From NCBI RefSeq assembly GCF_018141445.1, contig NZ_CP058649.1, forward strand, positions 3,429,001 to 3,493,000: DNA of 64,000 nucleotides. The letters run 5' to 3'. The position numbers were made by a program, and so were the translations under genes. This DNA comes from Vallitalea pronyensis. Its GTDB lineage: Bacteria; Bacillota; Clostridia; Lachnospirales; Vallitaleaceae. Below, in pieces: positions 8,261 to 18,509 of the stretch. The notes beneath the pieces are model-generated. The model saw only the letters and a program-made list of their open reading frames with translations. It ran no database searches and had not been told where the DNA came from. Position 1 is the first letter of the stretch. Each line of letters starts with the position of its first letter.

Positions 8261-9328
8261 ATGATAAAAAATAACGATTACCATGAACAACAAAATATTA
8301 AAAATGCCGTTTTACTGAGGGATATTATGTACTCTCTCCCCTCCTTTACCTATGCATTTTTTAGGGGAATAGAACAAACAACATCATCTAAAACCCGCAT
8401 TGCATATGCCTATGATTTAAGATTATTTTTTGAATTTATTCTAGATCATCATCAACACTTAAGGGAAAAAGATATGACAACTTTAGTTGTGAAAGATTTA
8501 GAGTTGGTAACACCAGATGATGTTGAAATGTATTTAGAGTATCTGAGTTATTATCAAAAAAAAGATAAAAACGGTATGGTCATTGAACATAAAAATACGG
8601 AAAGAGGTAAATCACGAAAATTAGCAAGTCTTCGCTCTTTTTATACCTATTTTTATAAGAAACAAAAGATCATCAATAACCCTGCTCTCTTGGTTAACCT
8701 ACCTAAAATCCATGAAAAGCATATTACTCGATTAGAAATTGACGAAGTGGCTCGGTTATTAGATGAAGTCGAATCAGGACATAACCTGACAGACGCTCAA
8801 AAGAAATACCATAGCCGAACGAAAGAAAGAGATTTAGCCATCATGACACTTTTGCTTGGTACGGGCATTCGTGTATCAGAATGTGTGGGTCTTAATATAG
8901 AGGATATTGATTTTAATGTAGATGGTATTCGTATTGTACGAAAAGGCGGCAATGAAGTGATTATTTACTTTGGTGAGGAAGTTGAAGAAGCTTTATTGAA
9001 CTATTTAGAAAAACGTAACGGAATAAGTGCCATAGAAGGACATGACGAAGCTCTCTTTTTATCCTTACAGAATAAACGACTAAGTGTGCGTTCTGTCCAA
9101 AATTTAGTCAAAAAATACGCTAAACTTGTTACCCAGTTAAAGAATATTTCCCCACACAAATTACGCAGTACCTATGGTACAAATCTCTATCGTGAAACGG
9201 GTGATATCTATTTAGTTGCGGATGTATTAGGTCATAAGGATGTTAATACGACGAAAAAGCATTATGCTCAGCTAGAAGATGAACGACGACGAAAGGCTGC
9301 GAAGATAATTCGACTAAGAAAAGATTAA
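8261..9328 (+). CDS. Tyrosine recombinase, XerC/XerD type
   Basis: 355 residues with an N-terminal core-binding SAM-like domain (~25-150) and a C-terminal catalytic domain. All active-site residues are visible: R204 (GTGIRVSE), K228 (VRKGGN), H299 and R302 (PHKLR), H325 (LGHKD) and Y335 (KKHYA). The length is slightly above XerC/D (about 300). SD TTGAGGTG lies before the ATG at 8261. No att-like repeats or phage genes surround it, and it sits beside the lexA divergon, so a chromosomal role such as dimer resolution is more likely than element mobility; which Xer protein it is cannot be told. Confidence 0.87.
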   Translation: MIKNNDYHEQQNIKNAVLLRDIMYSLPSFTYAFFRGIEQTTSSKTRIAYAYDLRLFFEFILDHHQHLREKDMTTLVVKDLELVTPDDVEMYLEYLSYYQKKDKNGMVIEHKNTERGKSRKLASLRSFYTYFYKKQKIINNPALLVNLPKIHEKHITRLEIDEVARLLDEVESGHNLTDAQKKYHSRTKERDLAIMTLLLGTGIRVSECVGLNIEDIDFNVDGIRIVRKGGNEVIIYFGEEVEEALLNYLEKRNGISAIEGHDEALFLSLQNKRLSVRSVQNLVKKYAKLVTQLKNISPHKLRSTYGTNLYRETGDIYLVADVLGHKDVNTTKKHYAQLEDERRRKAAKIIRLRKD

Positions 9329-9345
9329 TATTATGTCATGAATAG

Positions 9346-9642
9346 TTATTCAACAATGGGAAGAATAAGAGAATCCCCTGCTAGTATTGTATCATTATTA
9401 AGATTATTAATGTGCTTCACTTCGGTTATATAATCTGTAATGGAATAATACGCTTCATTCATGTGCTCTTTTGAAATATCCCATAAAGTATCATAAGACT
9501 CAATGGTAATGGTCACATAGGATTTACGTGGTTTTTCATCCAAACCTTTTGCATAAGTAAAACCAAAAAATAAACTGCAACTCATTAATAAGATGAAACA
9601 AAAACCCATAAGCATTATAAATGATTTTTTATTGTGTAACAT
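9346..9642 (-). CDS. YneA-like LysM cell-division inhibitor (SOS-regulated)
   Basis: Using the ATG at 9642 (SD GGGAG eight bases upstream) gives 98 residues: a short basic start, one membrane segment (~10-27) and a C-terminal LysM-like domain beginning YDTLWDIS and ending DSLILPIVE. A longer frame reaching 9768 is excluded because it would start upstream of the promoter. Size, topology and divergence from lexA match YneA, the Firmicutes SOS-induced protein that delays septation. The promoter carries LexA boxes in its spacer and at the start site, so it should be tightly repressed until DNA damage. Confidence 0.8.
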   Translation of the reverse strand: MLHNKKSFIMLMGFCFILLMSCSLFFGFTYAKGLDEKPRKSYVTITIESYDTLWDISKEHMNEAYYSITDYITEVKHINNLNNDTILAGDSLILPIVE

Positions 9643-9654
9643 ACTCATCACTCC

Positions 9655-9668
9655 CGAACGTTTGTTTG
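9655..9668. promoter_or_regulatory. LexA box 1
   Basis: CGAAC-GTTT-GTTTG, fitting CRAAC-N4-GTTYG. It covers the predicted transcription start of the YneA-like gene. Confidence 0.85.
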
Positions 9669-9673
9669 GTTTT

Positions 9674-9702
9674 ATTATAATCAAACAAACGTTCGGTGTC
9701 AA
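9674..9702 (-). promoter_or_regulatory. Consensus sigma-A promoter of the yneA-like gene
   Basis: On the minus strand TTGACA (9697-9702), exactly 17 bp, TATAAT (9674-9679). LexA box 2 fills the spacer. Confidence 0.9.
9682..9695. promoter_or_regulatory. LexA box 2
   Basis: CAAAC-AAAC-GTTCG, inside the -35/-10 spacer of the yneA-like promoter, so bound LexA would exclude RNA polymerase. Confidence 0.88.
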
Positions 9703-9710
9703 GATATAAT

Positions 9711-9724
9711 CGAACATTTGTTTG
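9711..9724. promoter_or_regulatory. LexA box 3
   Basis: CGAAC-ATTT-GTTTG. It overlaps the -35 element of the lexA promoter, giving autorepression. Confidence 0.87.
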
Positions 9725-9750
9725 ATTTTTTTAGTTTTATATGCTATAAT
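9722..9750 (+). promoter_or_regulatory. Sigma-A promoter of lexA
   Basis: TTGATT at 9722-9727, 17-bp spacer, TATAAT at 9745-9750, 100 bp before the lexA ATG. Confidence 0.82.
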
Positions 9751-9849
9751 TGTTAATAAATGTATCAAAGAATGTATCTGATTTATGCTTCTTTAGATAA
9801 TTATACTTAACTGTTAATGTCATATAAAAAATATAGAGGTGATTAGGTT

Positions 9850-10461
9850 ATGAATCATGATTTAAGTGAAAAGCAATTAAAAATCCTTAATTTTATAAAA
9901 AACGAAATTTTAGACAAAGGTTATCCACCAGCCGTTCGTGAAATTTGTGATGCGGTGGGTCTAAAATCAACATCGACTGTTCATGGGCATTTAGAACGTC
10001 TTGAGAAGAAAGGTTATATCCGTCGAGATCCAAGTAAACCAAGAGCCATTGAAATTACAGATGAGACCTTTATGCCATCTCAAAAAGAAATGGTGAGTGT
10101 ACCCATTATCGGTAAAGTAGCTGCTGGTGAACCTCTATTAGCTGTTGAAAATATTGATGATTACTTCCCTATCCCTATGGACTATATGCCTAATCAACAA
10201 TCTTTTATGTTACGTGTGCAAGGCGATAGTATGATTGATGCGGGTATTTTTAATGAAGACCTTATTTTAGTACAGCAACAACAACATGCAAAGGACAAGG
10301 ACATTGTTGTTGCGTTACTGGACGATTCTGTGACAGTAAAGCGCTTTTTTAAAGAGTCAAATCATATCCGATTACAACCTGAAAATAGTGGTATGAATCC
10401 TATTATTGTCGATGATGTCACTATTTTAGGCAAAGTTATTGGCCTCTTTAGACAATTTTAA
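9850..10461 (+). CDS. lexA: LexA repressor
   Basis: 203 residues, the usual LexA length. The N-terminal winged helix (1-~65) carries the [20 protein letters not shown] recognition region. The autocleavage site is A92-G93 (KVAAGEP), and the catalytic dyad is S127 (QGDSM) and K164 (TVKRFF). On DNA damage RecA filaments trigger self-cleavage and derepress SOS genes. SD GAGGTGAT precedes the ATG. It is divergent from the YneA-like gene; three CRAAC-N4-GTTYG boxes between them indicate co-repression and autoregulation. A strong terminator follows. Confidence 0.97.
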   Translation: MNHDLSEKQLKILNFIKNEILDKGYPPAVREICDAVGLKSTSTVHGHLERLEKKGYIRRDPSKPRAIEITDETFMPSQKEMVSVPIIGKVAAGEPLLAVENIDDYFPIPMDYMPNQQSFMLRVQGDSMIDAGIFNEDLILVQQQQHAKDKDIVVALLDDSVTVKRFFKESNHIRLQPENSGMNPIIVDDVTILGKVIGLFRQF

Positions 10462-10549
10462 TCAAAGGTATTGAATCTAATAACATTATATATAGAATGA
10501 AGACTACATATTGTATTTAGAAACACGCGTTGTCTAAGTTCAATAAAAG

Positions 10550-10601
10550 AAAGCCGAGAATCATCGTATTTAAGTTATACGAAAATATCCTTGGCTTTTT
10601 T
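10550..10601 (+). terminator. lexA terminator
   Basis: Outer stem AAAGCC/GGCTTT (10550-10555, 10593-10598), inner TCGTAT/ATACGA hairpin, and a T run to 10601. Confidence 0.85.
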
Positions 10602-10680
10602 ATATGAATATTAAAATTCGGCTATATTGTTATGTGAAGTACTTAACAAAAATATTCAAATTATAGAATGGTACATGATA

Positions 10681-11049
10681 CTATTGGATTAAAGATTGTA
10701 CATCCATTTCTTTACCATCACTCCAGATTCGTTCAAGATCGTAGAATAAACGATCTTCTTTACTAAATATATGGATGATGATGCTGCCATAATCAAGTAA
10801 TATCCAACTTGCTGAACGATAACCTTCCACTTGCTTTGGTTCATAACCATTTCGTGATAGCATTTCTTCAACCCGGTCAATGAGTGCTTGTATATGATTC
10901 TTATTATTACCATGAGCAATTACAAAATAATCAGCCAAAACACTAATTTCTTGAATATCTAGTACCTTTATATCTTCAGCTTGTTTATCATCCAATGATG
11001 CCAAAGCTATTTTTAACATGTCCATGGATTGTTCCATATGATCTGCCAT
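10681..11049 (-). CDS. rsfS: Ribosome silencing factor RsfS
   Basis: 122 residues from the ATG at 11049, which has SD AGGAGG (minus strand, 11056-11061) six bases upstream; an earlier in-frame start lacks one. The protein is an Iojap/RsfS domain: residues from LDIQEISVLADYFVIAHG through GYRSASWILLDYG to the IIIHIFSKEDRLFYDLERIW signature. RsfS binds ribosomal protein L14 and blocks subunit joining in stationary phase. It is the last gene of the nadD-yqeK-rsfS group, its usual position in Firmicutes. Confidence 0.93.
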   Translation of the reverse strand: MADHMEQSMDMLKIALASLDDKQAEDIKVLDIQEISVLADYFVIAHGNNKNHIQALIDRVEEMLSRNGYEPKQVEGYRSASWILLDYGSIIIHIFSKEDRLFYDLERIWSDGKEMDVQSLIQ

Positions 11050-11126
11050 ACAATACCTCCTAATAAATTTCAATTACAATAGATTGTTTTTTAATAGAAC
11101 TTGTTTTATGATTAACTATTACTTCT

Positions 11127-11714
11127 TTAACGTGTATCATCCTTAGTATAATATGCATATGCTTCTATGGTTATGGGGTTTATATACTTATCTTGTTTTT
11201 TTAAATACCTAATGGTATCTTTCATAATATACCGTAGTGCATCATCTAGATTTTCCTTTGCAACGGCTCTTATTTTTGGTAGATTTGGTGCTTTATCCCG
11301 TCCAGGTTCAATGTAATCCGCAATATAAATGATTTTCTCCAGTAGAGACATACCTGGTCTACCTGTGGTGTGATAAGCAATTGCACAAAGGACATCATCA
11401 TCTTCAATACGATATATTTTTTTGGCTACAATTGCACCAACCTCAGCATGAACAAGGTCAGGATTACGTTGAGATGCCTTGGTTAAGGATACACCATAGG
11501 ATTTACATATAGCCAGAGCCTTTTTATGTGCCATATCTTTGGCACAGTCATGTAACAGGGCTGCTATTTGAGCTTTATATACATTAGCGCCATGTTGTCT
11601 AGCTAATTCAATGGCGGTCACTTCAACGCCTAAAGTATGTGTGTACCGTGAGGCTTTCAAAGATGTCTGTAAAGCTTTTCTAATGGCTATAATCGCCTCA
11701 GTGTTCATATTCAT
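11127..11714 (-). CDS. yqeK: YqeK HD-domain bis(5'-nucleosyl)-tetraphosphatase
   Basis: 195 residues with an HD-domain metal-binding set: H near residue 26 (RYTHTLGVE), the HD doublet in ALLHDCAKD, histidines in VHAEVGA and AYHTTGRPG, and D in YIADYIEPGRD. YqeK proteins hydrolyse Ap4A symmetrically to ADP. The gene starts 11 bases after the nadD stop, in the conserved nadD-yqeK-rsfS order. Its length matches the family. Confidence 0.92.
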   Translation of the reverse strand: MNMNTEAIIAIRKALQTSLKASRYTHTLGVEVTAIELARQHGANVYKAQIAALLHDCAKDMAHKKALAICKSYGVSLTKASQRNPDLVHAEVGAIVAKKIYRIEDDDVLCAIAYHTTGRPGMSLLEKIIYIADYIEPGRDKAPNLPKIRAVAKENLDDALRYIMKDTIRYLKKQDKYINPITIEAYAYYTKDDTR

Positions 11715-11725
11715 TATAATCGCCT

Positions 11726-12352
11726 CTATTTGTATAGTCCTTGTTCTAATATATAGGCTTCCACATTCGCTGGCAGCAGATATTTAATGGACTGATTGTT
11801 TCTAACACGATTTCTAATTTCGGTTGATGAAATTTGAATATCGGGTATGGATACCAGAGAAATCTGACTTGCATACTTTTGATTAAGCTTTTGTATCTGT
11901 GCCTGCAAATCAGTCTTTGAATAAGTTCCACCACGATTTGTTACAGCAAAATCACATATTTTAAACAGCTGCTCACTATTCTTCCATCTTTCTAGGTCAA
12001 ATAATGAATCAGCACCCATTATAAAATAAAAACGTGTATTAGGATGTGATTGTTTCAGTGTTGCCATGGTATCCACTGTATAGGTATTACCTACACGATC
12101 TAATTCCATTGTGGAGACTATAAATTTGTCATTACCTGCTATACCTCGTTTTGTCATTTCTAATCGGTGTTTTTTCTCCGTTACATGGGATTTTAAATAA
12201 GGGGTACCTGAAGGCATGAAGATGACCTTATCCAGTTTCATATCTGTGGCCACATATTCCGCTAGAATTAAATGGCCATAGTGAATAGGATCAAAAGTAC
12301 CACCCATTATACCTACTTTTTGATTGGTTACATGTTGTTGTGTATCCATCAT
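11726..12352 (-). CDS. nadD: Nicotinate-nucleotide adenylyltransferase
   Basis: 208 residues. The nucleotidyltransferase motif GGTFDPIHYGHL (residues ~17-28) and the C-terminal SSTEIR motif bind ATP. NadD adenylates nicotinate mononucleotide to deamido-NAD in NAD synthesis. The ATG at 12352 is preceded by AAGGA at about ten bases. It is the first gene of the nadD-yqeK-rsfS set, separated from the obgE-yhbY genes by an inserted secreted-protein gene. Confidence 0.95.
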   Translation of the reverse strand: MMDTQQHVTNQKVGIMGGTFDPIHYGHLILAEYVATDMKLDKVIFMPSGTPYLKSHVTEKKHRLEMTKRGIAGNDKFIVSTMELDRVGNTYTVDTMATLKQSHPNTRFYFIMGADSLFDLERWKNSEQLFKICDFAVTNRGGTYSKTDLQAQIQKLNQKYASQISLVSIPDIQISSTEIRNRVRNNQSIKYLLPANVEAYILEQGLYK

Positions 12353-12421
12353 TATCTGTCAGTCCTTATAATGATCCATCTGTATGATGGACATCTTATA
12401 CATTATATCGTGATTAACACT

Positions 12422-14137
12422 TTAGTAAAAAACAATATAATCAATAATTTTCGTATACATACTGGTTTTCTTGTGTTCCTTAAATATGTCTTGGAGTTCT
12501 TCTTTAGCATTAAATGGCTGATCTTCTCTAAATTCTATTATATCATCAATGATCACTTTTGGGAGCTTTTCATATTGATATTTTGAATCTTTCCAGACTC
12601 TTGCTTCAATGTGTTCTAATTCATATCTGGTTGCTTTATTGATATTTGTATAGAGCGTAAAAGAATCTGCATAGTAATCATAGTCAAATTTTATCTTAGC
12701 ACTTGATGAATAGCGTATATTACTAGCCAGATACTTTTCTCGGTCTTCACTGGTCATTCCAAGAATAGTTGCAGCTGAATCTTTATCAGCAAGATTAATG
12801 TTGATATACTCCGTGGCTTTTTCATCCACGTAGATATAAGGTTTAATTAAATTATAGTAACGATAACCAATTTTGTGTTTAATATTTGATATATCATAGT
12901 ATGGACGATTATCCATAATTACTTTAGCAAACTCTTCCATTTTATGATCATTCATATCGATAAATCCGAATAATGATTCTAATTCATTTAAACCTGCTGA
13001 GTTAATATCTGTGTAGAATGTAATGTTATCGCTATTAGCTGCTACACCATAGTTACTTAACAGATTATTCTTCTCCAACTGACCAAATGATTTAATAATG
13101 AATGATTGGTCGTTTCGTTCTTTGATGATATCATTTACGCGACTATGTGTAAAAAAACATGTCCGGATGATTTGATTCATAGAAGCGGTATTAATGTTAA
13201 TGGCTTTGACCTCTTCAGTTGGTATATACGTATCTGTATTGTAAAGAGCAACATAAGGCTCAATGGTTGAGTAATGTTGTTTCAAGCTTGGTATATTTTT
13301 CACTTCATACAGTGAATCTAGTTGATTAAACAAACGGTATTGAAGAAAATCTGTTGCCTGCTCTTCGCCAACAGTCATATCACCAAATAATGAGCGAATT
13401 TCTTCAAATGATGCATCATTGAGGTTCGTTACAACGCTTATCTTATAGCGGTTCTTATCAAACCAGGCTTTCGTAAAATCTTCACCTGCGTATTTTACCT
13501 CTTCTACATGATTGAATGCATTATATTTTCGATAACGAGTAAGGGCATTAGCCATGGCATACGTTGTATCCTCAAGTATTTCCGTCAATTCCGTAGCAGT
13601 AGCCGTATTGACATTAATACCTATCTCTGATTGGGTTTCCGGTTTATGCCATACACCTGTTTCCTCTTTTTTTCCTCTTAACTCAGCAGCCATTAAGTCA
13701 TCATATTGCTCAGAAGTCTCAAACTTGGTATTCACTGTTGCAAAACCATTCTCCAGCAATTCCTCCCCTACTGATTCTTTGCTAGAAATGTAAACATGGC
13801 GATACAGCCAACCGTTAAGAGGCTCAAAACTTGCTTCATGGTCATCTGGTAACAGCATAACTCGTTTTCCTAATAAACGTTTATAGGTATACATATAAGC
13901 CTCTTGAGATGAATCGGTTTCAATACCTACCATTCTTATCAGTTCAACTTTACCATTTCCTTCACTGTCATAGGCAATGACTTTTATAGCCTCTCCAGAT
14001 ATAACTTCTAATACTCTAGCCAATGTGATGTCTTGATCCTCATATAAAACGGCTCTAGCATAACTGTTTGTTGTGAATAAGCTTAAGGTTAACACACACG
14101 CCATTACGAGATGTATGCTATTTAATGATTTTTTCAT
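12422..14137 (-). CDS. Secreted protein: SNase-like domain plus six ComEA-type HhH motifs
   Basis: About 571 residues from the ATG at 14137 (GGGGG SD five bases upstream). A signal peptide (~1-28) is followed by a staphylococcal-nuclease-like OB-fold domain (~35-165). Then come six helix-hairpin-helix units, each opening with an N-x-N/D-x-A-type turn (INVNTA, NLNDAS, ININTA, DINSAG, ININLA, NINKAT) as in ComEA DNA-uptake proteins. The nuclease core keeps the first arginine (IRMVGIE) but the DTPE catalytic segment reads ETDS and the second arginine position appears to be tryptophan (NGWLYRHVY), so catalysis is doubtful. A surface DNA-binding role is likely. It interrupts the yhbY-nadD order found in relatives. 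Confidence 0.78.
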   Translation of the reverse strand: MKKSLNSIHLVMACVLTLSLFTTNSYARAVLYEDQDITLARVLEVISGEAIKVIAYDSEGNGKVELIRMVGIETDSSQEAYMYTYKRLLGKRVMLLPDDHEASFEPLNGWLYRHVYISSKESVGEELLENGFATVNTKFETSEQYDDLMAAELRGKKEETGVWHKPETQSEIGINVNTATATELTEILEDTTYAMANALTRYRKYNAFNHVEEVKYAGEDFTKAWFDKNRYKISVVTNLNDASFEEIRSLFGDMTVGEEQATDFLQYRLFNQLDSLYEVKNIPSLKQHYSTIEPYVALYNTDTYIPTEEVKAININTASMNQIIRTCFFTHSRVNDIIKERNDQSFIIKSFGQLEKNNLLSNYGVAANSDNITFYTDINSAGLNELESLFGFIDMNDHKMEEFAKVIMDNRPYYDISNIKHKIGYRYYNLIKPYIYVDEKATEYININLADKDSAATILGMTSEDREKYLASNIRYSSSAKIKFDYDYYADSFTLYTNINKATRYELEHIEARVWKDSKYQYEKLPKVIIDDIIEFREDQPFNAKEELQDIFKEHKKTSMYTKIIDYIVFY

Positions 14138-14230
14138 ATAATCCCCCATTTCATCTTTTACAATACGACCTTCATGATACTTTAAAATACCTAGAGTTGA
14201 TAGCTTTAATAGTAAATAAAATTGAAAGCC

Positions 14231-14527
14231 CTATTTAGGTAAATTAATATGTTGATTATCTTTTGATTGACGGTACAGTACAATTTTTCTTCCAATTTGC
14301 TGAACAATATTTGACCGTGTTCTTTCAGATAAAACATGGCAGATATCTTTTGGTTCATAAAGACAATTTTTAAGTACATTAATCTTTATAAGTTCACGTG
14401 CTTCCAAAGCATCAGATATAGCTTCTGTAATCTCAGGTGTAACACCTAATTTACCTACTTGAAAAATAGGACCCAGATTATTGGCTAATCCTCTTAGGTA
14501 AGCACGTTGCTTACTTGTTATTTTCAT
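14231..14527 (-). CDS. yhbY: YhbY-family ribosome assembly RNA-binding protein
   Basis: 98 residues forming one CRM domain: LTSKQRAYLRGLA-type start, then PIFQVGKLGVTPEI containing the G-K-x-G loop, and ending in GRKIVLYR. YhbY-type proteins associate with pre-50S subunits. It follows obgE with a 50-bp gap in the canonical obgE-yhbY-nadD cluster. The size is typical. Confidence 0.93.
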   Translation of the reverse strand: MKITSKQRAYLRGLANNLGPIFQVGKLGVTPEITEAISDALEARELIKINVLKNCLYEPKDICHVLSERTRSNIVQQIGRKIVLYRQSKDNQHINLPK

Positions 14528-14577
14528 GTGGTTCTCCTTTCAAATAAGGAATAGCTAATGATATGACTTTCCTTACC

Positions 14578-16226
<1,649 letters not shown>

Positions 16227-16511
16227 TTATTGAGCTTTTGGATAGACAGATACTTGTTTCTTATCTCGCCCTTTTCTTTCGAATCGAACAACGCCGTCAA
16301 CTAAAGCGAATAACGTATCATCGCCGCCTCTACCTACATTCGTACCGGGATGAATCTTTGTTCCACGTTGTCTATATAAAATGTTACCAGCTTTTACAAA
16401 TTGTCCATCTGCTCGCTTAGCACCTAATCTCTTTGACTCGGAGTCTCTACCGTTCTTAGTAGAACCTACTCCTTTTTTATGAGCAAAGAATTGAAGGTTC
16501 ATTCTTAACAT
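16227..16511 (-). CDS. rpmA: 50S ribosomal protein L27
   Basis: 94 residues. The mature L27 starts [14 protein letters not shown]; before it is the Firmicutes extension ending NLQFFA, the site cut by the protease Prp between A and H. The ATG at 16511 has SD AGGAGGTG six bases upstream, overlapping the end of prp. L27's N-terminus reaches the peptidyl-transferase centre, so cleavage is needed for function. It is encoded next to its protease. Confidence 0.97.
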   Translation of the reverse strand: MLRMNLQFFAHKKGVGSTKNGRDSESKRLGAKRADGQFVKAGNILYRQRGTKIHPGTNVGRGGDDTLFALVDGVVRFERKGRDKKQVSVYPKAQ

Positions 16512-16514
16512 AAC

Positions 16515-16841
16515 CTACACCTCCTCGATTACAAGCTTTATATAATCACTTCCGTATTCGTCTCGCATGGATTCCAAACCTAATAACATGGATTTCAATA
16601 ATAACTGTGAATCATTACCTCCATCATCTGTTAGTTTGAAAGATATATAGCCAATTTGTTCATCGGTTGAACAATCGTATAAATCATCTGTAAAATTCTC
16701 AATTGAATTAATGGTATTAATGACAAGTACTGACACAGCAGCACATACCACATCATTCCCATATTCCGAATAGCCTGCGTGACCACTTAATTCAAAACCT
16801 TGAATACATTTTTCTTTGGAATAAACGTTAACATTAATCAT
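16515..16841 (-). CDS. prp: Ribosomal-processing cysteine protease Prp
   Basis: 108 residues. Catalytic H21 (LSGHAGYSEYGND) and C33 (DVVCAAVSVL) match the Prp/YsxB family, which removes the N-terminal extension of L27. It lies between rplU and rpmA, 12 bp after rplU and 3 bp before rpmA. The matching [10 protein letters not shown] cleavage site is present in the neighbouring L27, supporting the assignment. Confidence 0.95.
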   Translation of the reverse strand: MINVNVYSKEKCIQGFELSGHAGYSEYGNDVVCAAVSVLVINTINSIENFTDDLYDCSTDEQIGYISFKLTDDGGNDSQLLLKSMLLGLESMRDEYGSDYIKLVIEEV

Positions 16842-16853
16842 CTAGCCATTCAC

Positions 16854-17165
16854 CTAAGCATTAATCTTGTCGATTTTAACTTTTGTGAAAGGTTGACGAT
16901 GACCTTGCTTTTTATGATAACCTTTTTTTGCTTTGTATTTGTAGACAATGATTTTTTTAGCTTTGCCTTCTTCTGCTACAGTAGCAGTGACAGTAGCTTT
17001 GTCTACAACTGGGTTACCAACGGTTAATCCATTGTCGTTGGATACTAATAAAACTTTGTCAAAAGTAACAGTCTCACCAGCAGCTAAACCTAACTTTTCA
17101 ACTTTTAGTGTGTCACCTTCAGCAACTTTATATTGCTTACCACCTGTTTCAATAATTGCGTACAT
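16854..17165 (-). CDS. rplU: 50S ribosomal protein L21
   Basis: 103 residues, full-length L21: starts [18 protein letters not shown] and ends with the RNA-binding [19 protein letters not shown] stretch. It is the first gene of rplU-prp-rpmA. A strong SD AAGGAGGTG lies before the ATG. The operon has its own promoter and a leader of about 80 bases. Confidence 0.97.
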   Translation of the reverse strand: MYAIIETGGKQYKVAEGDTLKVEKLGLAAGETVTFDKVLLVSNDNGLTVGNPVVDKATVTATVAEEGKAKKIIVYKYKAKKGYHKKQGHRQPFTKVKIDKINA

Positions 17166-17244
17166 TTTGGCACCTCCTTATATAAGACTCGCCGAATATG
17201 GTGTCCATCTAAGAACTTAAAGACCTCTTCGTGCGGTATACCAC
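17166..17244 (-). ncRNA. Putative L21 leader (5' UTR regulatory RNA)
   Basis: Predicted 79-base untranslated leader between the operon promoter and rplU. It contains the self-complementary GGTATACC, a CGCACGAAGAGG segment and a GGACACC/GGCG region. Firmicutes rplU operons commonly carry an autoregulatory L21 leader of this size and place. I recognise the position and style; no covariance search was possible. Confidence 0.55.
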
Positions 17245-17250
17245 TAAAAA

Positions 17251-17279
17251 ACTTTACCATAATTTATATACCCTGTCAA
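17251..17279 (-). promoter_or_regulatory. Promoter of rplU-prp-rpmA
   Basis: Minus strand TTGACA (17274-17279), 17-bp spacer, TAAAGT (17251-17256), just downstream of the RNase E/G stop. Confidence 0.7.
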
Positions 17280-17295
17280 GCATTTTATCTTAACA

Positions 17296-18483
17296 TCATC
17301 CGTTTATTTGCATGGCTAGAGGTACATTAGTTTTTTTTCGTGTTATCTCAACGAGCCCCAGTTTCGTCATACCAACAACGTATACTTTATTAGGGTCTTT
17401 TTTCGTATAGAGAGAAAGTTTCTCAAGCAAAGCATCGTTGTTCTCTTGCTTTTTCATGTCAATAAAATCGACAACAATAATGCCTGCTAAATTTCTTAAC
17501 CTGATTTGACGAGCTATTTCAACAGCGGCCTCCAGATTGGTTTTAAAAATTGTTTCCTCTAAATTTTTCTTACCTGTAAACTTTGCTGTGTTAACATCAA
17601 TAACCACCAAAGCCTCTGTTTGTTGTATCACCAAGCATGCACCTGATTTTAACCATACTCTTTCCTGAAGGGCTTTATGAATCTTAGCTTTTAAACCATA
17701 GAGGTTAAATAAGGTAATTTGTTGATCGTCGTATAGACTTATTTTCTCCACTAAAGACGGGTCAGTCTTTTGCATGTAGGCCTTAACATCAGAATAGATC
17801 TCAGGATCATCGATCACATATTCACCTACTGACGTCTCATACATATCACGTACAAGCTTAATAGCAGGATGAACACCTTGATAGATTTGTGTATAACATA
17901 CACGATAAGTGGCGGTATTCATAATGTCTTTATAGGTTGTGATAAGTTCGTCTAACTCATGCCGTATTAATGTGTCGGAAATATCTTTAGCATTGGTTCT
18001 AATGATAAAACCATAGTCATCGGTCACATAGGGTGATACAAGTTCTTTTAATCTATTTTTCTCTTCAACTTTTTTGATTTTATTGGATAAACCAATATAG
18101 TTTTTACTACGGGTTAATACCACGTAGCGCCCTGTTAGTGCTATATAAGGGGAGACAACACAACCTTTTGTCCCAAGGGCTTCTTTGGTGATCTGAACAA
18201 CCACCTCATCTCCTACGGTTACATATCCTTCTCGATGCCTTTTTGTAAAGAAGATATCTTCTGTATTCTCTAAAGTCATATAAGCATTTTTATCTTCTCC
18301 AATATGAATAAAAGCTGCCTGCATACCTTTAAGGACATTGACTACTTTTCCTATAACAATGGTGCCAATCCGTTCATAATCATCTTGGTCAGTGACACGT
18401 ACTTCCACTAATCTTTGTTTGTGATCCATCAACGCACCATATAACTTTCCACCATCTTTTGCAATAATTAATTGATTATTCAT
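17296..18483 (-). CDS. RNase E/G family endoribonuclease (short form)
   Basis: 395 residues: an embedded S1 domain (~35-120; GKVVNVLKGMQAAFIHIG) and the RNase E/G catalytic domain with metal-binding D296 (VVIDVNTAKF) and D339 (IIVVDFIDM). E. coli RNase G is about 489 residues; this protein ends near the catalytic domain and lacks the CPxCxG zinc link and small domain, so its oligomer must differ. SD AAGGAG lies eight bases before the ATG. It is cotranscribed with the DUF2344 and radical SAM genes. A role in rRNA or mRNA processing is expected. Confidence 0.92.
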   Translation of the reverse strand: MNNQLIIAKDGGKLYGALMDHKQRLVEVRVTDQDDYERIGTIVIGKVVNVLKGMQAAFIHIGEDKNAYMTLENTEDIFFTKRHREGYVTVGDEVVVQITKEALGTKGCVVSPYIALTGRYVVLTRSKNYIGLSNKIKKVEEKNRLKELVSPYVTDDYGFIIRTNAKDISDTLIRHELDELITTYKDIMNTATYRVCYTQIYQGVHPAIKLVRDMYETSVGEYVIDDPEIYSDVKAYMQKTDPSLVEKISLYDDQQITLFNLYGLKAKIHKALQERVWLKSGACLVIQQTEALVVIDVNTAKFTGKKNLEETIFKTNLEAAVEIARQIRLRNLAGIIVVDFIDMKKQENNDALLEKLSLYTKKDPNKVYVVGMTKLGLVEITRKKTNVPLAMQING

Positions 18484-18509
18484 ATTGCCAACTCCTTAAT
18501 CTTGCTGCT

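Noticed and set aside
8261..9328. Integrase of a mobile element
   Set aside because: No attachment-site repeats, phage genes or tRNA target nearby; it looks like a chromosomal Xer-type gene.
9643..9768. N-terminal extension of the YneA-like protein
   Set aside because: It covers the promoter and LexA boxes, so it would not be transcribed from the promoter seen.
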